This document shows, in pieces, positions 22,799 to 34,276 of a stretch of 64,000 nt of DNA. Position 1 is the first letter of the stretch; each line of letters begins with the position of its first letter. The stretch spans positions 22,066,299 through 22,130,298 of the forward strand of contig NC_019875.2 in NCBI RefSeq assembly GCF_002234675.1, in the 5' to 3' direction. This DNA comes from Oryzias latipes (Eukaryota > Chordata > Actinopteri > Beloniformes > Adrianichthyidae). Under the pieces are notes generated by a model, which saw only the letters and a program-made list of their open reading frames with translations, did not search any database and had not been told where the DNA came from. The translations under genes were made by a program, and so were the position numbers.

Positions 22799-24126
22799 AG
22801 CCGGCCCCGGGGTGCCGGCTTCCTGGGCCCGGCGGTGCTCTCTCCGCGCGGTGGGGGGGTTCACATTACATCTGAGCCGGGGGTGTCTGGTCCCTGGGGG
22901 GTAGGTTCTGGTCCTTGCTCCTGAGTGCTGGGCCCCGCCAAATTTCCAACTGTGGCCGAGCCTGGTCGGGCCATATTTACAACACCCCTTGTGGGCCCTC
23001 TTTTTCCCCGGGGTTCCCCCCTCCTGGGCGGGGGCGGCGGGCCCCTGCCTCGCTCCTCCCTGGACCAACCGTGGGCCGGGCGGGTGGCTGCCTGGAGTGC
23101 GGAGCGGGTCTCCCTTGGGGGGTCCTGGCTCGTACCTGGGGTTGGGACGGGGGGATGCCCGGAACTCCTGGGTGGTGGTGGGGTGCTCGTTTGGGGCTGT
23201 GGGCGTCCTTCTCCGGTGGGGCCCTGCGTTGGGTTCTCCCGGCGCGGCGGGGGGGCTGCTCTCCTGGTTGGGCTGGGGCGGCGCTCTCTTTCCCTCCGTG
23301 CGTCCCTGGCCTCTGGCTCTGGGGGCCTTGCGGCGGCCCTGCTGGCCCTGGCCTGGGTGGCGGGCTTGGTCGCCCGGGCGGCGGTTGTTCCCTGCCGGTT
23401 CCTGTGTGGCGTTGGGGGGATTCCGGCTGCCGCTGCTGCTGCGGTGGGGGTCTTGGGGTGGGGATGGCTGGGCACTCTCCCTCCTTCTTTTCACGTTCCA
23501 CCATCCATTTTAGAAGAACATAAACACTCACCTGAGCACTGGTGTTAGCTCACCTTTGCACTAACAGTTTGCATGACTGAATGACTGAAATATTTCACAC
23601 TAGTTGGTTTTAAGGCATAAGTATGCGTGTGAACACTATCTGTTTTGTGTACATGTCGACAGATGGACATTTTTGCAGCTAGCAGGTGTGTTTATAACAT
23701 TTGAGTGTGTGTGTGGACAGGCTCCGCCCCTTTATTTTTTTGGTTTTTTTTTTTCTACATTTGAACCTTACCATAATGATTAACAACCAGTAAACTTGTT
23801 GCTTTATGCTGCTTCATGGTCTTATCCCCCTTCCCCTCCTATTATCACCCCCTACCCCCCCTCTCTCTAACGTCCCTCTCTCTTCTTCCCCTCTTTCCTT
23901 TTCCGTCCGGTCCAACACCAAAGATTTTCAGACATGATTGAAATTAATAAAGTTTGGCCTCAATTACAAAAGGGGTTTATTCAGACATACCTTTGGTTTG
24001 TCTGAAGATGAATAACCCCTCTTGTTAAAGTAAAATATGTCCAACACAAAAGGCCCTCAGCTCTCATCTGTCTGCCCAGCTGTTGGACAGGACAAGTTAA
24101 AAAAAAACAAAAAAACAAAAACAAAA
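22799..24126 (+). mobile_element. 5'-truncated LINE-type insertion with GC-rich 3' region and A-rich tail
   Basis: The 13-bp word AACAAATGACAGA occurs at 22786-22798 and again at 24127-24139. Between them lies a unit that begins abruptly in very GC-rich DNA (to about 23500), passes a pyrimidine-rich tract and an AATAAA (23946-23951), and ends in an A-rich tail (24098-24126). That combination is the mark of target-primed reverse transcription. The GC-rich part has G and T concentrated on the plus strand, which leaves long stop-free frames on both strands. These have low-complexity composition (Pro/Gly/Arg) and are not genes. No reverse transcriptase is retained, so the LINE family cannot be assigned. 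Confidence 0.82.
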
Positions 24127-24139
24127 AACAAATGACAGA

Positions 24140-24882
24140 TGTAAAAAATAAAGCAGACAAGATAAATCTGCATGAAAACTGAAAGCAAAACTTCGTTAAA
24201 ACTTCCAGAGGAAAATTAAACAGTACGTCTGCAGAAAGCTCCTATTTTCTTTTATTGGGAAATGCAATGTGACAAGTTGCTATTTGGACAAGGTGATGGT
24301 CATCTGAAGTTATGTGTGAGTGTGCCGATGAGGATGGTTACCGCACCTAAAGATTGCCCATAGCTGGGGCTTAATTGGAACAAGAAATGCTGGGTTCCCT
24401 CCTGTAGGAGAGGTCCGGAAGAAACAGATACATGTGCGAGCCCTCATTATACATGGAGGCCAAGTGGCATTGCACCAATTAAAAGTGACAGTCACACTAT
24501 TTGTGTGAGCCTGCAGACACTCATGTTCATATATACTTTGTGAGATGATCGTGTTTTGTCATACATGAGGAAAAAGATGGCTTTTTCTTAATGCTTCCAG
24601 AAAAAGAGTGATTTTGTTTTAACATTTTAAATTTATTATATGAAATGTTGCCAAAAAAAATACTTCAATTAGAGGTAAACTTTAAAATTGTGTTATGAAT
24701 GCTAACAACTATTCCAAGCTTAAGGAAAAAACATGTGATTGTGTAAACTAGGTAACATTAATCACTGATCAATGCATTATTTGGGATAATTAAGCTTGAG
24801 ACATACAGTAGCATGGGGGAGCTATTGGGTCAATATCAGTATCATAACTGACAAAGATTAAGAAATCAATAATAGAAGCTTC
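24140..24882. other. No gene seen
   Basis: AT-rich DNA with a run of short chance frames between the LINE insertion and the next hAT-type element. Confidence 0.45.
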
Positions 24883-24890
24883 TTTTAGCA

Positions 24891-25602
24891 CAGGGGTGGG
24901 CAACCTGTACCACTCAAAAAGCCATTTGGATCAGTTTCCCACAGAAGTGAGAGCACAGGGAGCCGCAACTCTAGGGGTGTTAGAAAAAAGTTGTTGAATA
25001 GACTTTTCCGATGAGTGAGATGATGGAAACAAATTCACTTTAATGCAGACTCCTTTCTATTTTTTGTTCTTTAAATCTAGTAAACCCAATAAATTATATT
25101 AATTTTATGGATGAGAACTATTTTTTGTTAGGAAGCAGCTGTTAGTTTGTCGGGGGGTCTGGAATCATCAGCGGTGAGTCTAAGCCCCGCCCCCGCCTCT
25201 CTACCTGTTCACACCTCTGCAGCTCCAAGTTGTTTTCCCCCGCGTGCAACCCCCCTTCCAGCATGTTTGATTAATTTACGCGGAAATGGGTGGTTTTGGT
25301 CTAGGGAAAAAAACTGGCTTTTTTGGGGGGCGTTCATGTGTCCCCTACCATATTACCACTGACTGGCTTTTTAGAAGAACTTTCCATCCCATAACAGACT
25401 CTAGTCCGCGTTCACAGGTGCAGATATGGCCCCTCCACACGCTCATGCTGCTCTCTTTCTCCTGCCCGCTCAGTCTACCGGACGGTGTTAAAGGCACCAC
25501 GACAATCTTGGAACATGATAGTTATTTTACAAAACCACAGAGAGCCGCAGCACAGGCATGAGAGCCGCATGCGGCTCCGGAGCCGCCGGTTGCCGACCCC
25601 TG
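24891..25602. mobile_element. Non-autonomous hAT-type element with perfect 8-bp duplication
   Basis: The ends are CAGGGGTGGGCAACC and GGTTGCCGACCCCTG, terminal inverted repeats typical of hAT elements. The flanks are identical: TTTTAGCA at 24883-24890 and 25603-25610. The 712-bp interior has no transposase. A fragment of the same family lies at 3183-3246. Confidence 0.92.
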
Positions 25603-25610
25603 TTTTAGCA

Positions 25611-26852
25611 CTAGTAATAGCACCTCAGCTGAAAGAACTCGCCAACAATAACGATGATAAAACTGTTTAAAATATGTATTTTTGATCTTTCATTTGTTAT
25701 GGCCTTCCACTATTCTAAACTGCCACCCTGCCAAAGTCTTCTGCCCCCCTTCTGCCCCCTTAAATCAAATGTTCTAGCTCAGCCACTGTACAATTGTTTT
25801 TAATAGGGATTTGATTTCAACCAGATCAAGTCGTTTTAATGTAAATTGTGTTAAGGGATCGTACTTGACAAAAACACAATTTAAATTGGTCAAAATAAGC
25901 TGCCATTTATTTCTTTAACCTTCAATAATAGGAGCCATCCAAGAAAATACTCAGCGTTTTGTGACAATAATGATGAATACAACACCTAACCTATCATCAG
26001 TCCTACCTTAGTCTGTTTTTTGTCAAAAATGTCCTCATGATCTTTCATTATTTTACTGGGCAGTCATGTGAAACAAATGGAAGATTATTTTCAGCGCACC
26101 TGGAACATAATCAGTTATGCATTAAAGCTTCATGAAGCTTCTGAGCATCAACAAGTGACACTATAGCTCTTTAACTGTTTTGACTGATCATCATAAGAAG
26201 GAACTTCCTGTAGGCTGATTAATGCAAACATAAGCTATACTCTTTTTTTAAAATCGGATTTGAGCGTGACGTTTTGTTACAAAAATAAGAAATAAATATA
26301 AAACGACCAAAAACTAAGATGCTGTGAAGATCCAGTTGATTAAATTGACATTTACAAAAAAAGAAAAATTAAGTAGTGCAATCTGTCTTGATTGAAAAAG
26401 AGGCATTACTCAAGCAGAGAAACTCAAGACTATGTTTTGAGCAGTACACAAAGCCTTCAGTCAACACTTGTCGAAGCAGATGTGTGTAAACAAAATGTCA
26501 TTTTACCAGACCTAAAATTTCCCCAAAAATATACTTTTGTTAGAAAATCTATCTCATTTTAGAGTAAGTGCAAGTTTTTCATATATTCTTCTTTTTTTTG
26601 GCTTACCTTTAGAAAAACTCCCCTACAAACAATGAGTCATGTCCTGAAGTGTTATTTTTGTTATTTTAAATAATGAATTGTAATTCATGCATTTTGTTTA
26701 AAAAGCTTTCTCACTTTTTTTGGATTCTTCAGGGAATACATTTATGTCAAAATGTGTGTTTAAGAAACAACTGCTCACATTGTGGTTTTTGCAATTGGAA
26801 ACAACAAAAAAAAAAAATTAAAGCAGAAAAATATCAAAACCAAAACAACAAC
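25611..26852. other. No gene seen
   Basis: AT-rich intergenic DNA without recognisable repeats, coding exons or RNA genes. Confidence 0.45.
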
Positions 26853-27824
26853 TACTGTAACCATAAGGCACACTTAAAAGTGGTAAATATTCTCCAAAGT
26901 GTACGGAGCGCCATATGGTGCGGTGCGCCTAATGTGTTGTTGTGTGACTTCGGTAAAGAGGACGTAAGAGCGGACAGCATGAGAACGGTAAGGGGGGAAG
27001 TGTGGACGTGAAAGAAGACACACTCCTGAATAGTACAACAGTTTAGGTATGTGAATTATCAGAACAACATCATTTTGTAAACCCTGAAAATGCCACCAGC
27101 AAAAAGAACGCTTATGAAGCACAGTTTAAACTGCAAGCTATCAGCTATGCAGAGGAACATGGGAATCGAGCAGCTGCAGAGAATTCAAGATGAATGAATC
27201 TATGGTTTGCAAGTGGAGGAAGCTGGAAAACAAACTCCGACCATGTCAAGAAGAAGGAGCTGAGTTGGAAGACCGACTCGAGCGATGGGTTAACGATCAG
27301 CTAAAAGCTGGGAGAAACGCCTCTACTGTCACCATTTGACTGAAGGCAGTAACGCTTGCAGAGGAAATGAAAATTGAACATTTTCTAGGAGGTCCGTCTT
27401 GGTGCTTTCGTTTTATGAAACGGGGCCATCTTTCCATCCGGGTAAGGATTACGGTGGCGCAGTAACTTCCAGCGTATTACAACTAAAAGCTGTCCCTCTT
27501 CCGCTCCTTTTACAAAGTCTTAGTCTTTTACTAAGACAGGGAGCTGGCGCTGGGCGAGTTACGCCACAATCTGTGAATGTATTGTAGAAGCTTGGGCTTA
27601 CGTGTACGCTTGCACTGTTCTTCGAGCTTTCCCAAAAGCCAGCATCATTCATATGAAGCCGCACAGCAACGAGACAGACTCTGACGAAAGGGAACCTGGC
27701 GTGTTTGATAGAGTGCCCGCACCTTAAAACCCGGTCCGCCTTTTGTAATGTTTTAAATACAGAAAAGCACCCATAACTTAAACCCTATGACCCAGTGCGT
27801 CCTATGGTTGTGAAAATATGGTAC
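26853..27824 (+). pseudogene. pogo/Tigger-type transposon remnant with CENP-B-like DNA-binding region
   Basis: The ends share the imperfect inverted motif ACCATAAGGCACAC (left) and its like (right, about 27790-27824). From 27089 a broken frame starts MPPAKRT and, after a frameshift, continues AYEAQFKLQAISYAEEHGN, the first helix-turn-helix of CENP-B/pogo proteins. After another shift come NESMVCKWRKLE, LEDRLERWVNDQLKAGRNAS and FMKRGHLSIR, the second helix-turn-helix (HTH_Tnp_Tc5 type). The DDE catalytic domain is absent, being deleted before 27600. At least two frameshifts and stops make it inactive. Confidence 0.85.
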
Positions 27825-28220
27825 TTAAAAAATAATATGATAAAAAATGTAAGAGTTTTTTGAAGGAGGTTTTTTCTCAGGCTAAATTGTAATAAGTTGT
27901 GTTTTTTTTTAATTGTCTTTGCATGAACTCAGTTGGGCTTCGTGTTTTATCGTTTAAAGAGTGGGCTGACTTTTTTGCAGTCTTACAGTTTTCTTTGTTG
28001 TAGGATTTTTCTGGCAAGTGTTGAGTTTCACACTATATGTTGGTGTTTCTTCATACACATTGTGTAGTGATAAGCAAACAATAAAACATACTGTGAATCT
28101 AAAATAAGCCATGCACTAAGTATCTATTGTCTTTCAGACATTTTGGTAAAAGATAAACAGAAGTTTAATTGCCATAAAGGAATCAGTAACTGATGTATTG
28201 ACTGAACAGGTAGAGTATAT
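27825..28220. other. No gene seen
   Basis: AT-rich spacer between the pogo remnant and the next repeat copy. It contains one AATAAA (about 28080) without a gene to go with it. Confidence 0.4.
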
Positions 28221-28224
28221 TTTG

Positions 28225-28995
28225 AAACATTTTAAATTCTTTTATTATGATTGTGTCGTTTTTAGGCAAAATCAAAGAACCTGTGTCGTTTTCTATGACA
28301 GTTTCTGCTGAGCAGCAGTAGTTCCTTGAAAATTTGCCTTTGAGTTGTGGGCAGGACTGTTGGTGGGGAGCAATACTTCCCCACTTCCCGTCATCCTTCT
28401 GTTTACACAGTTTTCTGCTAGCTTACAGCCCCTCACATACCCAATATAACATTAGTGGTGCAAAAAAAACCCGTGATGAGTTTTCAAGCTATCCAGCCGT
28501 ACAGTTTTGATCCAGATTCCAGCTTAGACAAGGAAAACAAACACGTCCATGGCTCTAGTCGTCTGCAAGTGGATGCATCAGAATGGAACGAAGTAGAATG
28601 CTTGTGGCCCACAGATTGCAGCACCTACGTCACGGCTACAAGTTTTTTCCAATGGCATTTTTGCGTCTGCTCCTAATTCACAATGATTTGCAATACTCAG
28701 AAATGCCTTTGTAACCCTTGTGCTATCCTAGGCACTTGGGAGTTTGGTCATCTAGACCCACAAGACAGTGCGCTGAACCTTTTTTCTTCAATGATCTGTG
28801 ATCTTCACTGGTGTCCATGGATTACATGAAATCTTTCCACCTTTATCCACCTTTGTCATGGTAGGAATAACACGTCAATGCAAGGGTGGGGTCATCTAAG
28901 ATAGCACAAGGGTTAATCTCATTTTCTTTATATATGTCCTTCATCATCAGAAAAATGCTACAAGAACATCCTAAAAACACAATTTTAATAACATG
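28225..28995 (+). repeat. P2X7-tail-like repeat, copy split by a MITE
   Basis: A plus-strand copy whose coding-like core is one of the best kept: the frame from 28455 reads IQPYSFDPDSSLDKENKHV, then GSSRLQVDASEWNEVECLW, and stays open for 73 codons. At 28715-28912 a piggyBac-like MITE is inserted, after which the repeat resumes (AATCTCATTTTC...). Compare 59620-59690, where the same sequence is uninterrupted. Confidence 0.75.
28715..28912. mobile_element. piggyBac-like MITE, copy 2, nested
   Basis: A 198-bp element with CCCTTGTGCTATC / GATAGCACAAGGG ends. The flanks are GTAA (28711-28714) and TTAA (28913-28916). The uninterrupted homologous site in the copy at 59170-59763 reads GTTTTAATCTC, so the target was TTAA, as in piggyBac insertion, and the left flank has since mutated. 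The orientation is inverse to copies 1 and 3. Confidence 0.85.
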
Positions 28996-28999
28996 TGGT

Positions 29000-30812
29000 A
29001 AAACTTTGAAAATTGATTTCAATATGACTCTCCTTTATCATAAAAGAAATTTGCTTATCATGAGGTAATTATGAGGAAAAATTGTCATAAATCTCAAAAA
29101 TACCGTGTTATATTTGCTCTTTGAGACTTTGTTTTGAAGAAATTAGGGCTGTAACAAGTATCCAAATAGTCGGATATCCATGATCTGTTCAGAAAAATTG
29201 AGTACCAATATTTTTTACACACGAGATCAATGATTCGCAATCTCTCTCTATAAATTAGATTATAATAAAATTAAACTTCAGAAAAGGTAATTGTTAATTC
29301 TAAAAAATAGAACATGTTAGATTTTAAGTACATAAACAAATCGTATACACTATACTGTCACTGGAAGTAATACAATTTTCTAAGTAAAGTTATCAAATAT
29401 TTTTCGGATGAAAAAAAAAAGGAGAATGAAACGAAGTTTCCAAAAATAAGTTCTGAAAAACAAACACAAAGTGCAAACATTTAAAGACTTTCAGTCTTTT
29501 GTCATTAGTATGAAAAAGACAATGAAGAAGATCATGTAAGATGTCCTCGTATGTATTGTCCATTTTTAAATCCCTGCAAAACATCTACTGACTCCTACAT
29601 GAGGACTGCTCATACCATGACAGATCCACCTCCGTGTTCATTATTTGGCATACATTTTTTTCTGGCCATTCTTGTGTTTTTTTTTCTCTCTTTTATTTTT
29701 ACAGATAATGGTTTTCCCTAAACAATAAAATGGTAGCAGTGAATTGCCCAGTGTTTATTCTCTTGTGCATGACAGTTTGGCTCTACTCCAAATCTTTGAA
29801 TCTTACTGTAGAAAACGTATTAGAAAAATAGGAGGGAGCCTCTCATTTTGTTTTTTTCTCTTATAAACTGACCAGCTGAGATATGAGTGGGTCAATCTTC
29901 TGAAAAAATATTGAAATCTCAAATTGCCTTTTGTTCTGTTTGTTCAAAAACACATTGTACAGCTTTAAAATGGTGCTCCATTTTCTCTGTAACCCTTCAT
30001 TTCTTTTTAAAAAATTGGACGGTAAAATACATGTCAGTTTGTATATTTGGGTTTATAAATTGCAAATGGCTTAGTTCATCTCTGTGCAATTTTTAAACCA
30101 TAGGTACAACTGTCAGAATATGCTAAACACAATGGAATTGCATTTAAGAAAGATCTACAGTTCCTTTTCATTTGTCTCCGTGTGTCTGTGGGGGCTTAAA
30201 CAGCTCATTTCAGGAGCTGTTCTCAAATCAGCAGGGAGATTGTTACAGATTTGGCTTCCAAACTACAGACGCCAGCAATGCTGTAGGTCTTTGTGAGGGT
30301 TTAGGGTATTAAAAACTGCAGGGCCTTGTGATCTGTGTGCTCAGTGTAACATAAACCATGGCAGTGTGTAAAATTCAACATATTTATCACAACTGGATTT
30401 ATAGACAGACTGCGGGGATTGAAAAATTACTCGAAAAACTAGGATTAGATTTGAGACACTCCATTAGACCGTTCCAGTAGAAATAGGTTATTTGACCCCA
30501 AGAACATTAGTAATTTGGGGTGCAGTGTAGAAACACTGACATTGCTAGGAAGGTGAAATCTTAAAAAAATCATTCAAAAACAAAAAAGCAAAATGTGCCA
30601 CAGAGGAGAAGCGCTTTTTTTCACATGGCTGTGCTCTGATGCACAGAAGTTTACATTTAAATGTAAGTAATTATTTTTGTATTAACATGACCTTTTTAAA
30701 GTTATAAAACCAACGTTTTTATGTATTTCCGAGTGCTAGTAGCTCCACGGTGACGTAGCTGACTGGTGAATATTGATGACATTATAGAGTTACTTGCGAA
30801 TTAGAAGACACC
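29000..30812. other. No gene seen
   Basis: AT-rich intergenic DNA. Frames of 60-70 codons occur, but with no codon structure, splice context or domain that I can support. Confidence 0.45.
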
Positions 30813-31352
30813 GGCTGTGTCCGAATTCCCACCCTACTCCCTCACTACTAAAAAACTATATAGTGCTTGACTATGTAGTGCCCTGGGTTTTGAAAGCAAT
30901 TCAGACACCATGCTTACTACTTTTTTTTTCTTTTTTTTTTTTTATTGATTTCACAAAGTGAGAAACTCACTGATATGAGCGTTTTGCGACGACCGTTTAT
31001 GAATCCACTGTGTTCTGAAGATGAAAATGTTGATACTTTATTAAAAAAAAAGGTAATTGAAAAACATTTTCTTCGCAAAAATTGTTCAAACACAATGCAT
31101 TGTGGTCTATATTCAACAATCTAGTGAGCATAGCCTCACACTGGTTTCTCACAGAGAGTTCTGGGAAATTTCTAGGGCACTCGATTTTCAAATTGTAGAT
31201 TCGGACAGCACTCAAAAATGGCAAACGCACTTTGTAGGGAGTAGGGAAGGAATTCGGACACAATGACTATTTTTCCATAAATCTCTGTTTGGAGGGCTAA
31301 ATGTAAGGGTAGGGAGAAGCTGTGGGAGTAGGGGAAGAATGCGGATTCAGCC
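30813..31352. mobile_element. Non-autonomous DNA element with GGCTGTGTCCGAATTC ends
   Basis: The left end GGCTGTGTCCGAATTCCC and the right end (inverse) GGCTGAATCCGCATTCTTCC form imperfect terminal repeats, followed inside by CCTACTCCC on both sides. Internal inverse segments (TCGGACAGCACT..., GAATTCGGACACA at about 31250) repeat the motif. The length is 540 bp with no coding capacity. A clear target duplication is not visible (GAAGACACC against TGAGACGCT). Confidence 0.6.
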
Positions 31353-31489
31353 TGAGACGCTGTTTAGCAGCTTTTGGAATTGCTTTTATTATAACCCCCA
31401 AAAGGATCATAGGGCTTTGTCGCTTACTACACTATGAACAGCTCATTTGGAAATTTATGATTCATTAACAAAATTTCAAAAATCTATTT

Positions 31490-31755
31490 GTTGCAGCTAA
31501 AATATATCACACAAAATCAACATTTTGAGTTTTTAAGTGTATTATAATGTTAGTTGCTCATAAAAAACAACCCCAAAACAGTATTTTGATCCATTTACAC
31601 CCTGAGTATTCCCCTAAAAACCTGTGCTCTGATCACCAGCCCCTTCTCATCCAGAAAAATGAGTGGGTCCTCACATTGTGACATCACAAAGAGGCGAACA
31701 GCCCCTTCTAGCAAGAGTCTGTGTTGCCAGGACCGCTCCCAGGCTAACACACACA
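31490..31755. mobile_element. Second, truncated copy of the AGGGCCTATA MITE family
   Basis: Words such as AAGTGTATTATAATGTTA, CAGTATTTTGATCCATTTAC and GTCCTCACATTGTGACATCA align with 2410-2670. The right part is lost at a CA microsatellite (31747-31770). Confidence 0.65.
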
Positions 31756-31770
31756 CACACACACACACAC
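31747..31770. repeat. (CA)n microsatellite
   Basis: An uninterrupted run of about 12 CA units at the broken end of the MITE copy. Confidence 0.9.
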
Positions 31771-32100
31771 TTTTTATGCCTTTATGCGTGATTCAGGCGT
31801 CTTTATTCAAAACTCTCACGTTCATGCGTCTCAACGCACATTTTTGGGACTATTTTTGGGCTCTAGATAAAAAAATGCATTCATGGTCTTTCATATATCG
31901 AAAAAGCCTTTAGCAAAATTTACGAGATTTGCACCGTTTTGACATTTTGCACTAAGCCTCTTCCAGAGAATTCAAGATGGTGAACTGGATCTTCACAGAT
32001 GGTGAACATGCGCTACAATCGGGTAGTGACAGTCCAGCGAGAACACCATGTGCTAAACGGTTTAGCCCGTCACATGCCCGGTGTGGACGTAGCTTTAGAG

Positions 32101-32567
32101 CACATGTGTCAAACCCCAGGCCCGGGGGCCAAATGTGGCCCGCCATGTCATTTTATGTGGCCCATGAGAGCATAAAGTTTTTAATTTCTTAAAATAATAT
32201 ATATATAGTATATTTATTCATATTAAGGGGGAATTGGACTTGAACTATCGGAATTGCCAACTATAAATTAGGACTTAAACACTGTCCATATAACCTAACC
32301 TGAAAGAATCAAATTTAAAAAAGATTTATGCTAGAGTAAGCAAACATATGTTTGTCTCTGCAACTGCAATTTATCTAATTATGAACAACATAGGACTCCA
32401 TAATTGTCACTTTAAAAATGTATAATAAATGATGAGTTATTTAACATTAAGGAGCAGTTACATTTATTTTTCATTACATTTGATTAGATGTATAAACTAT
32501 ATCTAGCCCTTTGAGGACAGCCACTATGCCGATGTGGCCCTCGGTGAAAATGAGTTTGTCACCCCTG
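32101..32567. mobile_element. Small hAT-type element
   Basis: The left end CACATGTGTCAAACC and right end GTTTGTCACCCCTG are imperfect inverted repeats. The flanks CTTTAGAG (32093-32100) and CCTTAGAG (32568-32575) form an 8-bp duplication with one mismatch. The interior begins with a GGCCCGGGGGCCAAATGTGG block often seen at such ends. It has no transposase. Confidence 0.8.
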
Positions 32568-32925
32568 CCTTAGAGTAACTGAAACCCGTTGCTTTTTGTT
32601 TTCAACAAGTCAAAAGCTACACTACTGATGAATGGGTGACAAACTGTGAACTGCTGAGGGTGGGGTGGGGGAGGGGACTTGAAGAAATAAACATAAAAAG
32701 CCTGACACTGCCCAGTTAGTAATATAACACCAAAAAAGTAAAAAAAAAAAAAAGTACAATAATATAAGTGATTACATAAAAAATGATGACAATTTTCACT
32801 TTGCAATAATAGCTATTTGAATGCTATGTTTTCTTTACCTTGCTGTTGACTTTTAGGTCACTTTCTATAAAGGAAATCAGTGTTCCATCCTCAGCTCAAT
32901 TCTCTGTAAAAGTACAGGTGGTGCA

Positions 32926-33898
32926 CAGTAGCGGTTTTAGGCACGGGCCATACGGGCGATCGCCCGGGGCGGAAAAATGACGGAGGGGCGGCGCCAGCGG
33001 CTCAGCTCTTGTAAAATACTTTATGCATCACTATTGGTTTACTTATATCACAGAGTTTGTAACAGCCTGAAACCTGGCGGCGCCCCCGCCCCGCAGCTGC
33101 GCTCTCTCCTGTCTTTGAGAAGTAGACGCAAATGTGTGTGAGAAGGAGAAGGGAGGGGGCGCGGGGTGAAGGATGCAGGCTGAGAGGTGAGCACGGAGCG
33201 CAAAACGCATGCGCAAACCTGGCTGGATCTTCTTCCAGGGGGGCAACGGTCGCGGCCAAACAAAAAATCTCTTGTTTGGTCTATCATGACCAAAACTGAA
33301 TAAGGCCCAAATATTGCAAATAACGTCATTTTTAAGATATTTATTCTTAAATGTTTGCTCTGCCTTAACTTGTAACATTAGTTATGATTCGTGTGTCTGT
33401 CTGCTCTGCTGTAACACAAAGTTTTTGTTGTGTTTTATTGTTGTATATTAGTTCATAATGTTAAATAAGCTGTGATGGTAGCATGCTGCTGCTGCTGCTG
33501 CTGTTAGCTTTTCAAAACTCCAGTTGATCAAGTCATACCTGAGATCACCAATGTCTCAGGAGCAACTCACTAACCTGCTGTTGTTAGTATCAATCATTCA
33601 GGGGGGGAGCAGATTTCATATGATGACGTTATTGACAAGCTTGCATCAGGAAGGCCACAAAGGTTAGGTTTTAGTTAGTGTTTTCTGTTCTTAGTGCTGC
33701 AGTTACATTTATTCTAGTGTATTATTTGTGTGATTTGTAGTTTATAATATTTATTTCAGATTATTTGTGTTTATTAAATATTTCCTAACTGTATTTTCAG
33801 TTACAATAAATGGACAAAGTGACTCTATTGGGGGGGGGGGGGGGGGGCGCCAGAGGAGGGTCTCGCCCGGGGAGTAATTCAGGGTAGAACCCCCACTG
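32926..33898. mobile_element. hAT-type element with perfect 8-bp duplication, next to the gene duplication
   Basis: The ends CAGTAGCGGTTTTA and (inverse) CAGTGGGGGTTCTA are inverted repeats, and each is followed by a GCCCGGGG block. The flanks are identical: GTGGTGCA at 32918-32925 and 33899-33906. The 973-bp interior is non-coding and includes a CTG-type run (33485-33503) and an 18-G run (33830-33847). Frames of about 100 codons on the minus strand at 33002-33378 show no domain. The element ends 38 bp before the first duplicated c2cd4c unit. Confidence 0.88.
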
Positions 33899-34242
33899 GT
33901 GGTGCATGCTGTTTTCACCAGAACACCACCAGTACATCCAGTTAAGGCGTTTTTGTTCCGCGTAATAACTGTTGTGTAGGCTTGCTGATAACTCACGAGG
34001 GAATGGCGCGAGCCTAAACGCCAACTACAATTCATTTGGAAATGAAAGAAAAAGAAAGGAGATAAATCGAAACAACGAGGAAGAGAGAATTCAAAAAGTT
34101 TGCAACACTTAGAAGCTGAGGCAACAGCTGATAAATGCCCTCCCCGCTGCCTACCTCGCTCTCTTCCCCCCCCCCGTGCCTCCGCGCGCACGCAGGGAAC
34201 AATTTGAAGGCAAATATCATGCGAAGGTTTCACAACCCTCTC

Positions 34243-34276
34243 ATTGGCTCAGAAGTCAGAGACCCCATCATATAAA
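34243..34276 (+). promoter_or_regulatory. c2cd4c copy 1 core promoter (inverted CCAAT and TATA boxes)
   Basis: An ATTGG (inverted CCAAT, 34243-34247) stands 23 bp before TATAAA (34271-34276). Transcription should start near 34302, just before a short 5' UTR exon that ends at CAG/GTGGGT (34419/34420). The leader intron runs from 34420 to 34726 (acceptor TGTTAG). Confidence 0.75.

Noticed and set aside
22751-23548. Frames of 170-247 codons on both strands in GC-rich DNA, resembling proline- and arginine-rich proteins
   Set aside because: They arise because the GC-rich block has few stops in any frame. The block is part of a LINE-type insertion with a 13-bp target duplication, and the frames have no domain.
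31747-31770. The CA run as part of a CRISPR-like or functional array
   Set aside because: It is a simple dinucleotide microsatellite; no spaced repeats occur anywhere in the window.
33002-33378. Overlapping 85-111 codon minus-strand frames near c2cd4c
   Set aside because: They lie inside the hAT-type element at 32926-33898, have no domain and overlap one another in different frames.
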